The notes beneath the pieces are model-generated. The model saw only the letters and a list, made by a program, of their open reading frames with translations. It did no database searches and was not told the DNA's origin. DNA of 26,000 nucleotides from Mesostigma viride (taxonomy: Eukaryota; Streptophyta; Mesostigmatophyceae; Mesostigmatales; Mesostigmataceae). The position numbers were made by a program, and so were the translations under genes. The stretch is from contig RPFO01002073.1 of the NCBI GenBank assembly GCA_009746045.1, forward strand, positions 64,001 to 90,000. Reading direction: 5' to 3'. Shown in pieces: positions 9,307-19,911 of this stretch; position 1 is the first letter of the stretch; the number at the start of each line of letters is the position of its first letter.

Positions 9307-10036
9307 TGTAACAGAATAAAATGGTGGTCTCTGCTCCACTAAATGCACAGATCTTTTACCTCCTGTCATTAAAGACAGAACGGACTTATCAAACCCCAAG
9401 AAACAGGGGAGATTCCTAGCACTCTCCAGGAATCGTAGAGGGTGGTCGTTTCCCGTCTAGAGGCCTCTCCTACGAGACGGTACTTACGCGATAGAGAGCG
9501 GTGGTCCCCTTTTGGTCGGGCGTCTCTCTGCTTGTTCATACAGACACAAGACTTCCTGTCTATCGGATATGGCTGTCCAATAACAGGGCCTGAAGTGAGC
9601 ATGTTTGGTTATTAGAAATAACTTCACATAATTGGGGGTATCCGCGTGATGGCTATGGTGACAAACAGGCAAAGCTTATGTCCCCGCCGACACAGAGGAG
9701 TCCAACGCAATCCTACAGGTCTCAGCCAATCAGAACACAGATGAACCGGTAAGGTTCTCTCTCTGTATGCTTTACACCCCTAACTTACGAAAGATACTAA
9801 CGGACATCAGTCAGATTACACATAGATTCCAAGGTACTGTCCCGTACCGTCCAGGGCCCAACACAAAGGACCATCAAAAGGGCACTCCGCATATAAGTCC
9901 CCAAAAGTCAAGTCAGGCCAGGAATCATAACACTTTGGCCGTACAAAGGACTCGGCCATTTACACTGAACGCTGAACTACAAGTTCGCGTCCACTTGGAT
10001 GTAACAGTATACACACTGTCAGAAAATACTGTTACA
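9307..10036 (+). repeat. 5' LTR (730 bp)
   Basis: It is identical by eye to 15570-16299 except A at 9402 against G at 15665. Its ends form the inverted octamer TGTAACAG/CTGTTACA, and the motif TGTAACAGTATACAC recurs internally at about 10000 just before the 3' end. It contains a CCAAT box (9726-9730) and a TATA-like ATATAAG (9891-9897), which would place the transcription start near 9920 and leave about 110 bases of R plus U5. Confidence 0.93.
9726..9897 (+). promoter_or_regulatory. LTR promoter: CCAAT box and TATA-like box
   Basis: CCAAT lies at 9726-9730 within CAGCCAATCAG, and CATATAAG lies at 9890-9897, followed by CCCCAAAAGTC. The same signals recur in the 3' LTR 6263 bases downstream. 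The assignment is by motif only. Confidence 0.45.
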
Positions 10037-10579
10037 TTCCTCCCCCCAAGAACAGAGCTACCAGCTCTGCCAAACAGACCAATCGCATGACTGCCAGCAT
10101 CCCCACAGGCCTCAAGTCTCCGCCAACACGGCATCATTGACCCTGCAAGGATCGGAGTCTATGGACAAAGGAAAAGGTCTGCAAATCACAGGCTGGCCAC
10201 ATGACCCAGTTATCCCTCCAGGCCTTAAGTCTCGACCACAAAGGCGTCATCAACCCTCTTGGGAACTGAGTTCATGGGCAAGACTCACAGCCTGAACACA
10301 TAACACACAACCTATCTGGGGAGGAAGTTGTCACACTACCACAAAACTCAAAAACACAGAAAAAACACAAAATAAAACCCAAAATATACTTAAAACCAAC
10401 TAGTGTCTTCTCCTGGGACTCCAGCCAGAGAAAAGACGAACTAGTACTGGGCTCATCCTGCAACTCATGACAGAGAAAATACCCTAGTACTATCCAAGTA
10501 CAACGTCATCACAACTGGTATCAAACAAGGCAGGTGAAAGGAACAGCCGCCTTAAAGCTGAAGACTCAAAAAGTCTGAA

Positions 10580-10690
10580 AACAGGACTGGAACTGGATCT
10601 GGAACTGGAACTGGAATTGGAACTGGAAATAGCAACTGGAAGCAGATCTGGAATTGGAAAAAGAACTGGAACTGGATCTGCTGGTACAGG
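10580..10690 (+). repeat. CTGGAA-type hexamer microsatellite
   Basis: Hexamers such as CTGGAA, CTGGAT and TTGGAA recur through this stretch, giving a purine-rich + strand. It lies in the interior of the LTR element about 550 bases after the 5' LTR. Confidence 0.75.
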
Positions 10691-10974
10691 AAGTGTCTTC
10701 TAAAGAAAGGCAAGCATGGCCTCAAAAGACACATAAGCAGAGAATAAGGAACCGCAGTGTTGAGAGGGCTCACTCATGGAATCCGCCATGCCCATCACAG
10801 TAAGCATCATAACAGATTCTCTCTGCATATCCCACTAGCAACAAAGATTGCGCCATATCTGCACATCCCAAACTGGATCCATAGAAAGTAGGTAGACTGC
10901 ACCAAGTCCACGCGTCCAAGACAAGGTCTACCACAACTGGATCAGTGCAAGCACGTAGTAAAAACTGATCTCCA

Positions 10975-11073
10975 AAATCTGGCCACCCCAGATTCTCCAA
11001 CCCATCCAAATCTGGCCACTCCAGATTTTCCATCCCATGCAAATCTGGCCACTCCAGATTCTCCATCCAAGAT
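10975..11073 (+). repeat. 33-bp tandem repeat, three copies
   Basis: Units start at 10975, 11008 and 11041 with AAATCTGGCCAC followed by CCAGATT. Each unit contains the inverted pair AATCTGG/CCAGATT and so can form a short hairpin. Confidence 0.85.
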
Positions 11074-11683
11074 CCACATACTGGATTGCATGTCAAACAC
11101 TGGATCGGCTCCAAGAAGGAAAACTGCAGCAGGAAGACTCCGGATGTCAACCACTGGAAGCATAACTTGCTGACCAAAGCACTCTGACCACAATTGTCAT
11201 GTAGACCATAGGCCCAGAACTGGAAGACAGAAAATGTTCTAAGGCCCTCATTCAGGTGACCACAGCAAATCCGCCAAGAAGGCACAGGTCACCAGGACAG
11301 AATGGGATCTATGAGGTAACAAAAGAAGAAACTGAAAATCCCAATCAGTTTCACAGGCAATTAGTGATGTCCATCTGCCATAGACCTCATAGATCTCCTC
11401 CCCTCTAAGACAAAACGCAGGGGGCTAGGGTGAGGGAAAGCCTGCGGCCACATCTCAACCCAAAAACAAGTGGCCCTAAATGAACAATGCACACGCATCA
11501 GTCTCTCTCAACTGGAATGGTGAGAGCAACCAACGATCTTGGAACGACTCAGGTCACCCAAGACCGCGACCATCATCAAGGCTCAATGCATCACTCAGTG
11601 CCAAGAGTGAGTGACACCTTGGACCAAGGCAATTCAGCACATGATTGATCATGCAGAGCCATGGTCCAATTACTCAACAGCTG

Positions 11684-11870
11684 GTAAACTGGAGACAACC
11701 AGCACGTAAGCGTATTCATTCATCTGGCCGCCTCGGGTAAACTGGAAACAACCAGAAGGCACTGGCCAAACAGAGGTACTGTCTCTGCATGGTGAACTGG
11801 ATACCACCAGCAGACAAACTCGTTCCCAAATCTGCCACTGATTAACTGGACGCAATCAGCAGGCATACTG
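11684..11870 (+). repeat. Degenerate ~53-bp tandem repeat, four copies
   Basis: The core GTAAACTGG followed by A-CAACCAGCA occurs at 11684, 11737, 11792 (GTGAACTGG) and 11841 (ATTAACTGG), spaced 53, 55 and 49 bases apart. The bases between are less conserved. Confidence 0.7.
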
Positions 11871-13312
11871 CCAACAATCTGCCAACGGCGTGGTCACAGG
11901 ACAGTCATGGGTTAGTCACAGGAAGGGGGATGGGGCCAGCCAACCCTGTCAAGGTGTAGGGGTGAGGGCATCTCAATCCCACAAGACAACAAGGTCAGAC
12001 AGGCTCCCTCCATAAGATGTTCCTGTGAGACCACACAACATGGATTAATCCTTGACAGCCATAAGGTTGCAGATTGATGTCAAGCAGCGGGTAAGGCTGA
12101 CGAGGTCAACACAAAGAGAGCTCACAGCTCCTAGGTTAAGACTCTCAGCAACAGTATCACAACCCATCCTAGGTACAAAATTGTCCATTGATCCAGAACG
12201 CTGTTGTACTGTGGGCAGCTCAAGGGCGGAAGGGTCCGTCAGCATAGAGAAATACTCAAGAGCTGTAGCAAGACCCCTTGCATCATGTACAACTGAAGGT
12301 GAGTGAGTAGGCACTCAGGGTACAGATGCCAGCATACTGTTGTACCCAATTAAAACTCTATCAGAGAGAGGCTCTCAGACAGACATGAGAGGATACCACA
12401 AAGTCCACTCATGGGAGGCAGCAAGATAGACAAAGAAATGAACAGAGGTGAGAGGTGAGAGCTTCCCAAGACAAGGATTAGCAAGCAAGGAAAGATCAGA
12501 AGGGGGTCAAGAGGACAGTGACAAGGATCAATAACAAAGGCAAGCAATTGACAAGCAGTGAGGAGTTAGAGCAACAAGAGTCACCGGTAAACTCCACACT
12601 TAATGAATGCTCGTCTGCATCCCTGTTATGATAGCCACAAAACGTCCTTGACACACCCTAGCAACTCTGTTCATGATGTCCACTGCTCCAAAAGATGCAC
12701 ACCATTCGGCCACTCCATAGGCCGTGCGAATACTCAAAGCTCTCATAACGGTGAGAACTGAAGAAGATGAGTACTCTAGGTATGCACACAGTCTGTATAC
12801 CTGGTGCACTGGAGTCACAGACTGCACGCGGAGAGAGAGAGAGCTTGAAAACAGGGAATCACATGAGAAGTATGACTCCACTATTTCTGACCATATGAAC
12901 TTCATCAGTTGTCAGCAGACAGCTAACAAGAAAGGCTTACATGCAGAGAAAGCCCAAGTGATTGAAGTCCAGGTCACTGAGGAAAAAGCAAAATAAGTAA
13001 AACTCAGCCATGGCGTACTGGCACATCATTTACCCTCAGGCAAGCTCTTATAAGACTGCAAACAACCAAAACCACGTGGGGATTCTGGTATATCCAACAC
13101 TGGGACAGATGCATGCTAGTGACTGCTTTCATGACTGAAAAACAACTGTCACGCATCTATCAACCAACTGTACATCTTTCCATAATAAGGCAACCAGGGG
13201 CAACTGTATAGACGTCATCCATGATAAGCACAACGTCTACACCATCCCAATGGCCACAAGAAAGATGTAAACCTGAGTGACTGACGTAAGAGTTAGGCAC
13301 TTGGAATCTACA

Positions 13313-13620
13313 GGCAGCCCTGGCAGGGTTAGGAGAGAAGCAAATTATTTTCTCCCAACAGGCAGCCCAAAACTGGTATAGAAAATACCGGCAGCCTTGG
13401 CAGGGTTAGGATACAAACAAACTAAATTCTCCCAACAGGCAGCCCTAACTAGTACTGCAGAATATAGGCGGCCTTGGCAGGGTTAGGAGACAAACAAAGC
13501 TGGCGTCTCCCAACAGGCGACCTAAAACTAGAACTAAACAGTACAGGCAACCTTGGCAGGGTCAGGAGACAAACAAACTGTTTCTCCCAACAGGTGGCCT
13601 ATAATAATATATAATACTGT
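13313..13620 (+). repeat. 77-bp tandem repeat with a conserved hairpin, four copies
   Basis: Units start at 13313, 13390, 13467 and 13546 with GGCAGCC-like sequence then TTGGCAGGGTTAGG. In each unit GTTAGGAGA (or a close variant) faces TCTCCCAAC about 15 bases later. They can pair in all four copies, while the loop (AACAAACTA-type) and the tail of each unit vary. Confidence 0.85.
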
Positions 13621-15569
13621 ATGGCCTAAATCAGGTGACAGGGTGACTGTTAGTGGCTCCCCTAAGCAGCAGGTCTTAACCAAGACACGGGGTGACAACA
13701 CGTAACAGCCCACGTGTCTAGGACAAGCCAGCTATAAAACTATGACTACAGCAGATTGCTTAAAGGCACTATTGCCAACCTGAGTCATCAAGGGCAGACG
13801 TAAAGTATGTCCTATGCAGCGAACTTGATGACCATACTCCTTATGGGACCCAGTGAACAAGCATCCTTTCTACTAAAAAAAAGAAAAGGAAAGACTTGAC
13901 ACTGCCCATTACAATGTTCTCAGCAGTGAACAAAACAGCTGTTCACGCAATCAAGGCACCTATGTGTGCAAGACCAGAGAACATGGCAGGGATGCACCCA
14001 AGGAGGCACTGCAGAAGCATGCACTCAAAAGAGGCACCGCAGTAGCTACCTACAGCTGCAAGATGTCTATGCAACTGAAGAGGTGCACGTCATACTATCT
14101 ATAGAGTGCAGTACTCTATCACATCTACAGAGGCAAGCCAAGCCATAGATGCAATAGAGCACACCATCCATAGATAATACAAGTGCCCGTGACTACCCAG
14201 GACAGGGGTACAAGTTTCAGCCTGCACCAAGAAATAACATTGAATGCTGGCTGACCCAAGTCCTGGTTGTATTCTAAATAAACTACTGACTATCAAAACC
14301 ATCCTGGAATGGATAGCCTTTCTATTACTAACTATCTGGCTGTGTGCTGGTACGTGCCAGAACCATGCACAAGGTGTCTGGTCAGATCCACACCCTCCCA
14401 GAAAATTTTTACGGTGGGTGAGACCCTACAATGTACCAGATACACTACTGAGGGCAGTGACAGGCACCAATCAAAACATTTACTCCACGCAAGCCTATGG
14501 TGAGTGCTAAAAGGTAAACTCAGACTCACACAGCAATGCTAAAACAGCATCACAGGCATGGAATAATGTAATGATGGGAACAACTAGGTTGTTCTCCTCC
14601 CACCCTATGGGGAAGAAGCCAGCACTCCCTAACTAGGCACGCAGGTGTTAGGCACAACACGGTCAAGGTGTCAGCAGTATGACAGCACACCTTAACTCGA
14701 GTTAAGAGACATGGGACTGTCACCCTTTTTACAAGCCATGACTAGAACAGGGAAAAGACCTTCCTCCAAACTGCTTACAGGACTGGGTCTTCTCCATTCT
14801 AGCATCATGGTGGTGAGCAGAAAGAAAAATGTCTCATCCCCTAGGCATCTCTTCTGCAACCAAAAGAGATTACCAGGTGCCCACCTGCTTTTCGAGATGT
14901 TGGCCTAGCAGATGCCGTTGCAACAGACGACGCTGTCGCCACAACCAGATGTCGCTGCTACAGCAAAACGTCGGCGCTAGAGCGAAAGGTTGTTGCCGAA
15001 ACATGAAGATGTTGTCACTAAAACTGGCAGATGTAGTCGTTGAAAAAGAAGGCATTGGCACGACTGGAAGAACTCGTCGCCAGCACCACACAGTGTCGGC
15101 TGATTTTTTGTTGTCGTGCAGAGCTCGTTGCCGTTTCAGCGGGTCGGGCAGATTGACGCAGTGTCGAATAGGCGACAGCAGCAGAATCACTTGAGTTGGC
15201 TGGTCTGGTGCGTTAGCTTGGGCTCAAGAATATGTGGTCTGGCTCGGCTTGTTCGTGAGAACGTCCCATGCCAGACGCATAGCCTATTCCGCAACACAGA
15301 CTGCAAAAAGAAATTCGCTGCCCAGTGAAGAATGCACTCTATACAGTTCAGCAGGGTTGGTGAAACCGCCAGGTGACTGGCCGCTGAGCTAGATAGAAAG
15401 CTTTCTTCTAAATGTCTCAACCAGGACGAATGCTATCGTTCTTGTTCTTCCCTCGGTAGAAAAAACGTTGGTAGGCGGAAATGGTTGATGTATACTGAAA
15501 GAGTCAGTACACGGAAACTCGTCCCATGCTTTGATAAGTCTGTTCAGAGGTCAAACCTCCGATTACCAA

Positions 15570-16299
15570 TGTAACAGAATAAAATGGTGGTCTCTGCTCC
15601 ACTAAATGCACAGATCTTTTACCTCCTGTCATTAAAGACAGAACGGACTTATCAAACCCCAAGAGACAGGGGAGATTCCTAGCACTCTCCAGGAATCGTA
15701 GAGGGTGGTCGTTTCCCGTCTAGAGGCCTCTCCTACGAGACGGTACTTACGCGATAGAGAGCGGTGGTCCCCTTTTGGTCGGGCGTCTCTCTGCTTGTTC
15801 ATACAGACACAAGACTTCCTGTCTATCGGATATGGCTGTCCAATAACAGGGCCTGAAGTGAGCATGTTTGGTTATTAGAAATAACTTCACATAATTGGGG
15901 GTATCCGCGTGATGGCTATGGTGACAAACAGGCAAAGCTTATGTCCCCGCCGACACAGAGGAGTCCAACGCAATCCTACAGGTCTCAGCCAATCAGAACA
16001 CAGATGAACCGGTAAGGTTCTCTCTCTGTATGCTTTACACCCCTAACTTACGAAAGATACTAACGGACATCAGTCAGATTACACATAGATTCCAAGGTAC
16101 TGTCCCGTACCGTCCAGGGCCCAACACAAAGGACCATCAAAAGGGCACTCCGCATATAAGTCCCCAAAAGTCAAGTCAGGCCAGGAATCATAACACTTTG
16201 GCCGTACAAAGGACTCGGCCATTTACACTGAACGCTGAACTACAAGTTCGCGTCCACTTGGATGTAACAGTATACACACTGTCAGAAAATACTGTTACA
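15570..16299 (+). repeat. 3' LTR (730 bp)
   Basis: It is the same length as the 5' LTR with a single difference seen by eye (G at 15665). It ends CTGTTACA at 16292-16299 and is followed by the GGGAA duplication. An AATAAA lies 8 bases inside the LTR at about 15578-15583. Confidence 0.93.
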
Positions 16300-16590
16300 G
16301 GGAATCCCCATGCATTCTGATTGGCCGGAAGGGCAAAAAGAAACAAATCCCTGCATTCTGATTGGCCCAAAGCGGTTTGGCCTGTTCCTAAAAAGCTGTT
16401 CCTGAAAAAAAGCGAGTTTTCGATGGGAAAAAAAAAAAAAAAGACAATAAGATCACGGAGACTGGTTTGCGTCATACCATGGCATACCTATGTTTCCATT
16501 TCTATCATAATTTTATGGTGAAAAATTTGACCATAAAATATGGCTACACATCACCTAAAATCGGTCCGTCCGGTTACATGAGATCCTGGG
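16300..16590 (+). mobile_element. Right part of element C (interrupted dispersed repeat)
   Basis: It aligns with the reverse complement of about 21013-21275. Shared blocks include AAAAAGAAACAAATCCCTG, TTCCTAAAAAGCTGTTCC, AAAAAAAGCGAGTTTTCGA, AGACAATAAGATCA, GACTGGTTTGCGT and ACACATCACCTAAAA. A CCAAT-type word (TGCATTCTGATTGGC) occurs twice, at 16311-16325 and 16352-16366, and an A-run lies at about 16428-16442. I do not recognise the family. No terminal inverted repeat is evident. Confidence 0.75.
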
Positions 16591-17440
16591 AATTTTGGCG
16601 CGAACGCGTCGCGTTGAGGACGACGGGACCAGAAAAATTCCACCTCGCATGGCTGTCGACCCTATGTCCGCCGGAATATCAGTCATAAGTCAATTATGCA
16701 TGTTAAGTCGCTGCGATGGATGCAAACGACGCGTAAACTCTCCTGCTTTGCGATGATGCATGGTAGATATTATTCGCGTGTGTTCATGCGTCAAAATAAT
16801 TCGCAAACTGAGACGCTATTTTTTTGTGTCAGCCAGATCTGGAATTGGCAGCGAAAATGCATGTTTATTAATTGTGGGGGAAACTTTTTTGTTGGAAGCT
16901 CACAATTCCCAAAAGGTCGAATCCGAATGGGCTTCAAGTCTACTTTCACGAGCGCTGATCAGTTTTTCGAGAAACGAATCACATTTTCCAGGCTGTCGCA
17001 TTACCTGCCGGCAGGTCAGATTTTGCTGTTTTCAGTGACGTTTACGACCGTCCTTGCTTGATGCGTTTCTTCCTTTTTTTCGGCTCACGGCATGGCGGGG
17101 CTTGTTCCAACATGCCTGCGGAGGTGTAAGCTGTGTAGCCATGATTTAAAAGTCACATATTGCTCTCGCGCCACCATCTGTTACTGCTCGACACTGCAAG
17201 AAACACTGGTTGCCTGCTCGCAACGCAAGCACAAGCACGACAACGGTGCCCTTATCCACATCCAGGCGTGTATTTCCGAGAAAAACTTCAGGCTTTTGTC
17301 GCGGCATACCTTCGGTGTTCCAAGCCGTTCACCGCTCCCCGAAATAGTCTTATGACTCGCTTTAAAAGCATTGTGGGTTCGCGTCCGCCATCTCCGGCGG
17401 GTGCTGACACGAGATGTTTGCGCTGAACCTGGACTGCAAG
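16591..17440. other. Region right of element C; small open frames of unknown meaning
   Basis: Open frames of 121 codons (16696-17061) and 87 codons (17092-17355) lie in tandem on the + strand. The second begins with a cysteine-rich stretch (CLRRCKLCSHDLKVTYC) that vaguely recalls a zinc-binding tail, but I cannot assign a family. Composition differs from the host genes, and this may be more of element C or a neighbouring transposon remnant. Confidence 0.3.
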
Positions 17441-18560
17441 GTCGCCCGCTACCGGTCAGCTGTACGTATTTAGCAAGCTCTGGATGATATTGTCATGGTT
17501 TTGGTGCAGGAAGGTGCTGTGGGGGGGTCTATCTCACCTCTTTACCTAGCTTTCCTTCTCCTAGCTTGACAGCTAAGTTTGCATCAGGAAGTCATGCTTG
17601 TTGACAAAGCTCGATGGATGTCAACCTTGGGATGTGCTGTGAAGGTGTTAGCATGCTTGCTTGAAGAATTGAATGCGTATGTGTGCAAGCAATCGACATT
17701 TTTTTTAAAGGGCAGTAGGTAGCAGCCACGTTCTTATTCAATTGTGTCAGGACGTCTATGTTGCCTTTACTGCACTCTGTCCTAGAGGAGTTTGATGCCA
17801 CTGTAGATGACTATGACCAGTGGGGTGGTGAGGATGGGCCGGTGTGCTGGGGTGCGCCTGAAGGGCATCTTGGATCACGTGACCCTTAGGCAATCATGCC
17901 AGGCTGTGCAGTTTATGGCTTGTGGTGTATGGATGCAGCGGGTGAAGCAGGTTGTCGTTGCCATGGCCTGTGTTAGTGAACTCTATCATCTTTTAACTTA
18001 CCCAAAGCCCCCCTAGACCTAAACTGCCTCGCCTTCTTTGAGGGGTTGCCTTCTTTGAGGAGTGCCATGTCTTGAAAGGTTTGTTGGGGCCCAGGCCTTT
18101 CAGAGTAGGTTGAGGTGGAGAGGGGTGGCACACTGCTAGGTGATGGCAGGGCCATCAATGTGATGCACCTTACGTTGGGATGGGGACCATGCATTTGTTC
18201 TTGTTGCTAGCATGGGCAGGGTGAGCGGCTGGGAGTAAGGTGTAAGTGCTACTTGTGCCACTGTCCGAAAGGGGAGCTCCATGCGGTGGGCAAACAGCGT
18301 TGCAAGCGTACACTTAACACAAATGTGGTCTGATGCACTCAGCTGACCTGCCATGTCTCTTGATGCACCAAACCACACTAAAGGCTTGATATAGCCGGTA
18401 GGAAATGCATGTGCATGCAGTGTCAAAAGCAGGGAGGGACATTGTTAGCACATGAGTGCATGTGATTGTAAAGCGATGAGTGTGAGCCTCCCCGTGCCAT
18501 CCCATGCATTTTACACCTATTTTTGGCAATCCCCCATCACGCCGCAACTATGCACCGCCT
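17441..18560. other. Non-coding or decayed region
   Basis: No intact gene is seen. A + strand frame from 17719 to 17889 (56 codons, with the acidic stretch EEFDATVDDYDQWGGEDG) ends at a TAG, and an overlapping frame to 18016 reads on in another phase. These could be parts of the decayed sequence that follows, but I cannot join them with confidence. A 13-base direct repeat, GCCTTCTTTGAGG, lies at about 18031-18061. Confidence 0.3.
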
Positions 18561-19051
18561 ATGCAAGGGGGATGAATAGACAGTTCTAGGTGTATTGAGG
18601 GATGAGATAAGGATAAACATGAGGAGCCATGCAGGCTAAAAAGGAAGGGCGATGTCAACAGTGTGTTTGCCCAGATTTTGATGTCAGGAGGGGCTGAAAG
18701 ATCAGTGGCCACGATAAACCTAGGTGGATTACATGAGAGATGACACGACCATGAGAGGGTGGTAGATGAGTTCAACTGAGAAGAGCTAGCATTACATGCA
18801 CAGATTCTTAATGACCTATGGACTGTCCAAGGGTTGGAGTTCAGTGCACGTTCCAAAGACTATGATGAGCATGACGATGATGGCAAGGGGGCGGGGGGGC
18901 GCAATTAGGACAGGCACTGATGCAGAATCATGTTGCACAGCAGCTAGGTGCTGAGCTCAATCGAATAGCAGCCCAAGCCACTGCTGTCCTTGATTGCGCT
19001 TTGTATTTCCATGTAGCAGAGAGGCACCTGGCAGATATATATGTGGATTAG
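18561..19051 (+). pseudogene. Decayed coding sequence with in-frame TGA codons and a frameshift
   Basis: One frame runs from 18561 to TAG at 18906-18908. It is interrupted by four TGA codons (18573, 18603, 18741, 18777) and by no TAA or TAG. Between them it reads like protein, for example GDVNSVFAQILMSGGAERSV, then EELALHAQILNDLWTVQGLE and the acidic stretch KDYDEHDDDG. After a G-run at 18887-18899 the frame shifts and reads for 44 codons (18917-19048) with an amphipathic, alanine-rich sequence (NHVAQQLGAELNRIAAQA) before TAG at 19049. I do not recognise the protein. A transposase or other element protein is a guess from context. Confidence 0.4.
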
Positions 19052-19892
19052 CTGCTATAAGACACGCACAGCAGGGGTGCCCAGCAGAGTGGGCCAAGTA
19101 CTGCAAAGGAGATTGTGTGTGCTGCCGAGCGGGGCCCGTTTAGAAAAGAGACTGGTCAGCCGACAGGCACGACTGGTCAGCCAAGCTCCCCTTCTTGAGG
19201 CTTGTAGGCACTACGGTGCTTGTTCCGAATGCCAGCATCTACTGTGATTGATGGAGATTTTGTCCCTTGATGATCGCTTTTTTAGTCTGTGTTGGTTAAT
19301 GTATCCAGCCCCAGTGGCATGTATATGAATCCCATGACAGCCATGACGATAATTGAGTGAAGAATGCAAAGTTTTCCAAGACAATGGCGCAGAATATGGA
19401 GTATTTTGGCAAAAATCGCTCTATTTCTGCTTGCATCCGTCACTTTCAGTGGGCCGGCAGTGGTCCTAGTATGTCCAACTTGTGTTCTAGTGTAAATTCA
19501 AGTATTGTGCTACTATTGTGACGAATTCTGGCATGATTGGGCCACATATGTGCTGGCAGGGGCTTCATAAGTTTGAAAATAATGCACTAAAACGGTGTTT
19601 TGGCTCATGTATGCCAGAATTATAGCACATAGTTTGGTCCTACATTGCATACTTAAGGGCGGTTTTTGTCTTTGGATGTAAATTAATAAGCATGACCATT
19701 TCCAACTGAATTGGACTACATTTACTACTTGTGTGTGGCTGCTATGCCTCCTTATACCTGGAAAACATCGTTTTTTGCACTTTTCCACGTCACGGTTTGA
19801 TGCTAAAAATAGTTCAGTTGGCCCCCCAATTTATGTGATGTGAACAGGGTCCTAGGGGGACCTTAAGTCCAGAAAGGCACCCCGATCTGACT
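19052..19892. other. No feature recognised
   Basis: Composition is AT-richer than the host genes, with short A/T runs and no open frame over about 90 codons. It ends at the left copy of the 18-bp direct repeat that bounds the retroelement. Confidence 0.5.
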
Positions 19893-19910
19893 ATATGTGT
19901 GGAAGATATG
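19893..19910. repeat. 18-bp direct repeat, left copy (target duplication)
   Basis: The sequence is ATATGTGTGGAAGATATG, identical to 20987-21004. Confidence 0.85.
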
Positions 19911-19911
19911 T

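Larger units (their letters stand above)
10037..15569 (+). other. Non-coding interior of the LTR element
   Basis: No gene is recognisable on either strand. It begins with a short hairpin (AGAGCTACCAGCTCT, 10052-10066) and ends with another (GAGGTCAAACCTC, 15547-15559), where a primer site and a polypurine tract would normally be found. Between them lie a CTGGAA-type hexamer tract, 33-bp, ~53-bp and 77-bp tandem arrays, and a stretch at about 14910-15180 rich in recurring GTCGC and GTTGC words. A TGGTATCA octamer at 10514 matches the start of a common initiator-tRNA primer site but lies ~480 bases from the LTR. Confidence 0.8.
9307..16299 (+). mobile_element. Complete LTR retrotransposon without coding capacity (LARD-like), 6993 bp
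   Basis: Two 730-bp direct repeats, each beginning TGTAACAG and ending CTGTTACA, bound a 5533-bp interior. The five bases before (9302-9306) and after (16300-16304) are both GGGAA, the expected target duplication of an integrase-type insertion. Orientation is taken from the TATA-like signal in the LTR. The interior has no open frame over about 170 codons and nothing resembling gag, protease, integrase, RT or RNase H on either strand. Large non-autonomous LTR elements of this kind depend on a related autonomous element for proteins. I find no standard TGG-starting primer binding site next to the 5' LTR and no polypurine tract before the 3' LTR, so the superfamily stays open. Confidence 0.92.

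Noticed and set aside
9307-10036. Small frames inside the LTR copies (for example 9369-9602 and 9767-10090)
   Set aside because: They lie wholly in the LTR, repeat identically in the 3' LTR, and carry the promoter signals instead of a recognisable protein.
10514-10521. TGGTATCA as an initiator-tRNA primer binding site
   Set aside because: It is about 480 bases from the 5' LTR end; a functional site should start within a few bases of the LTR.
10770-11285. 171-codon - strand frame in the LTR interior
   Set aside because: It overlaps the 33-bp tandem repeat and matches no retroelement protein that I recognise.
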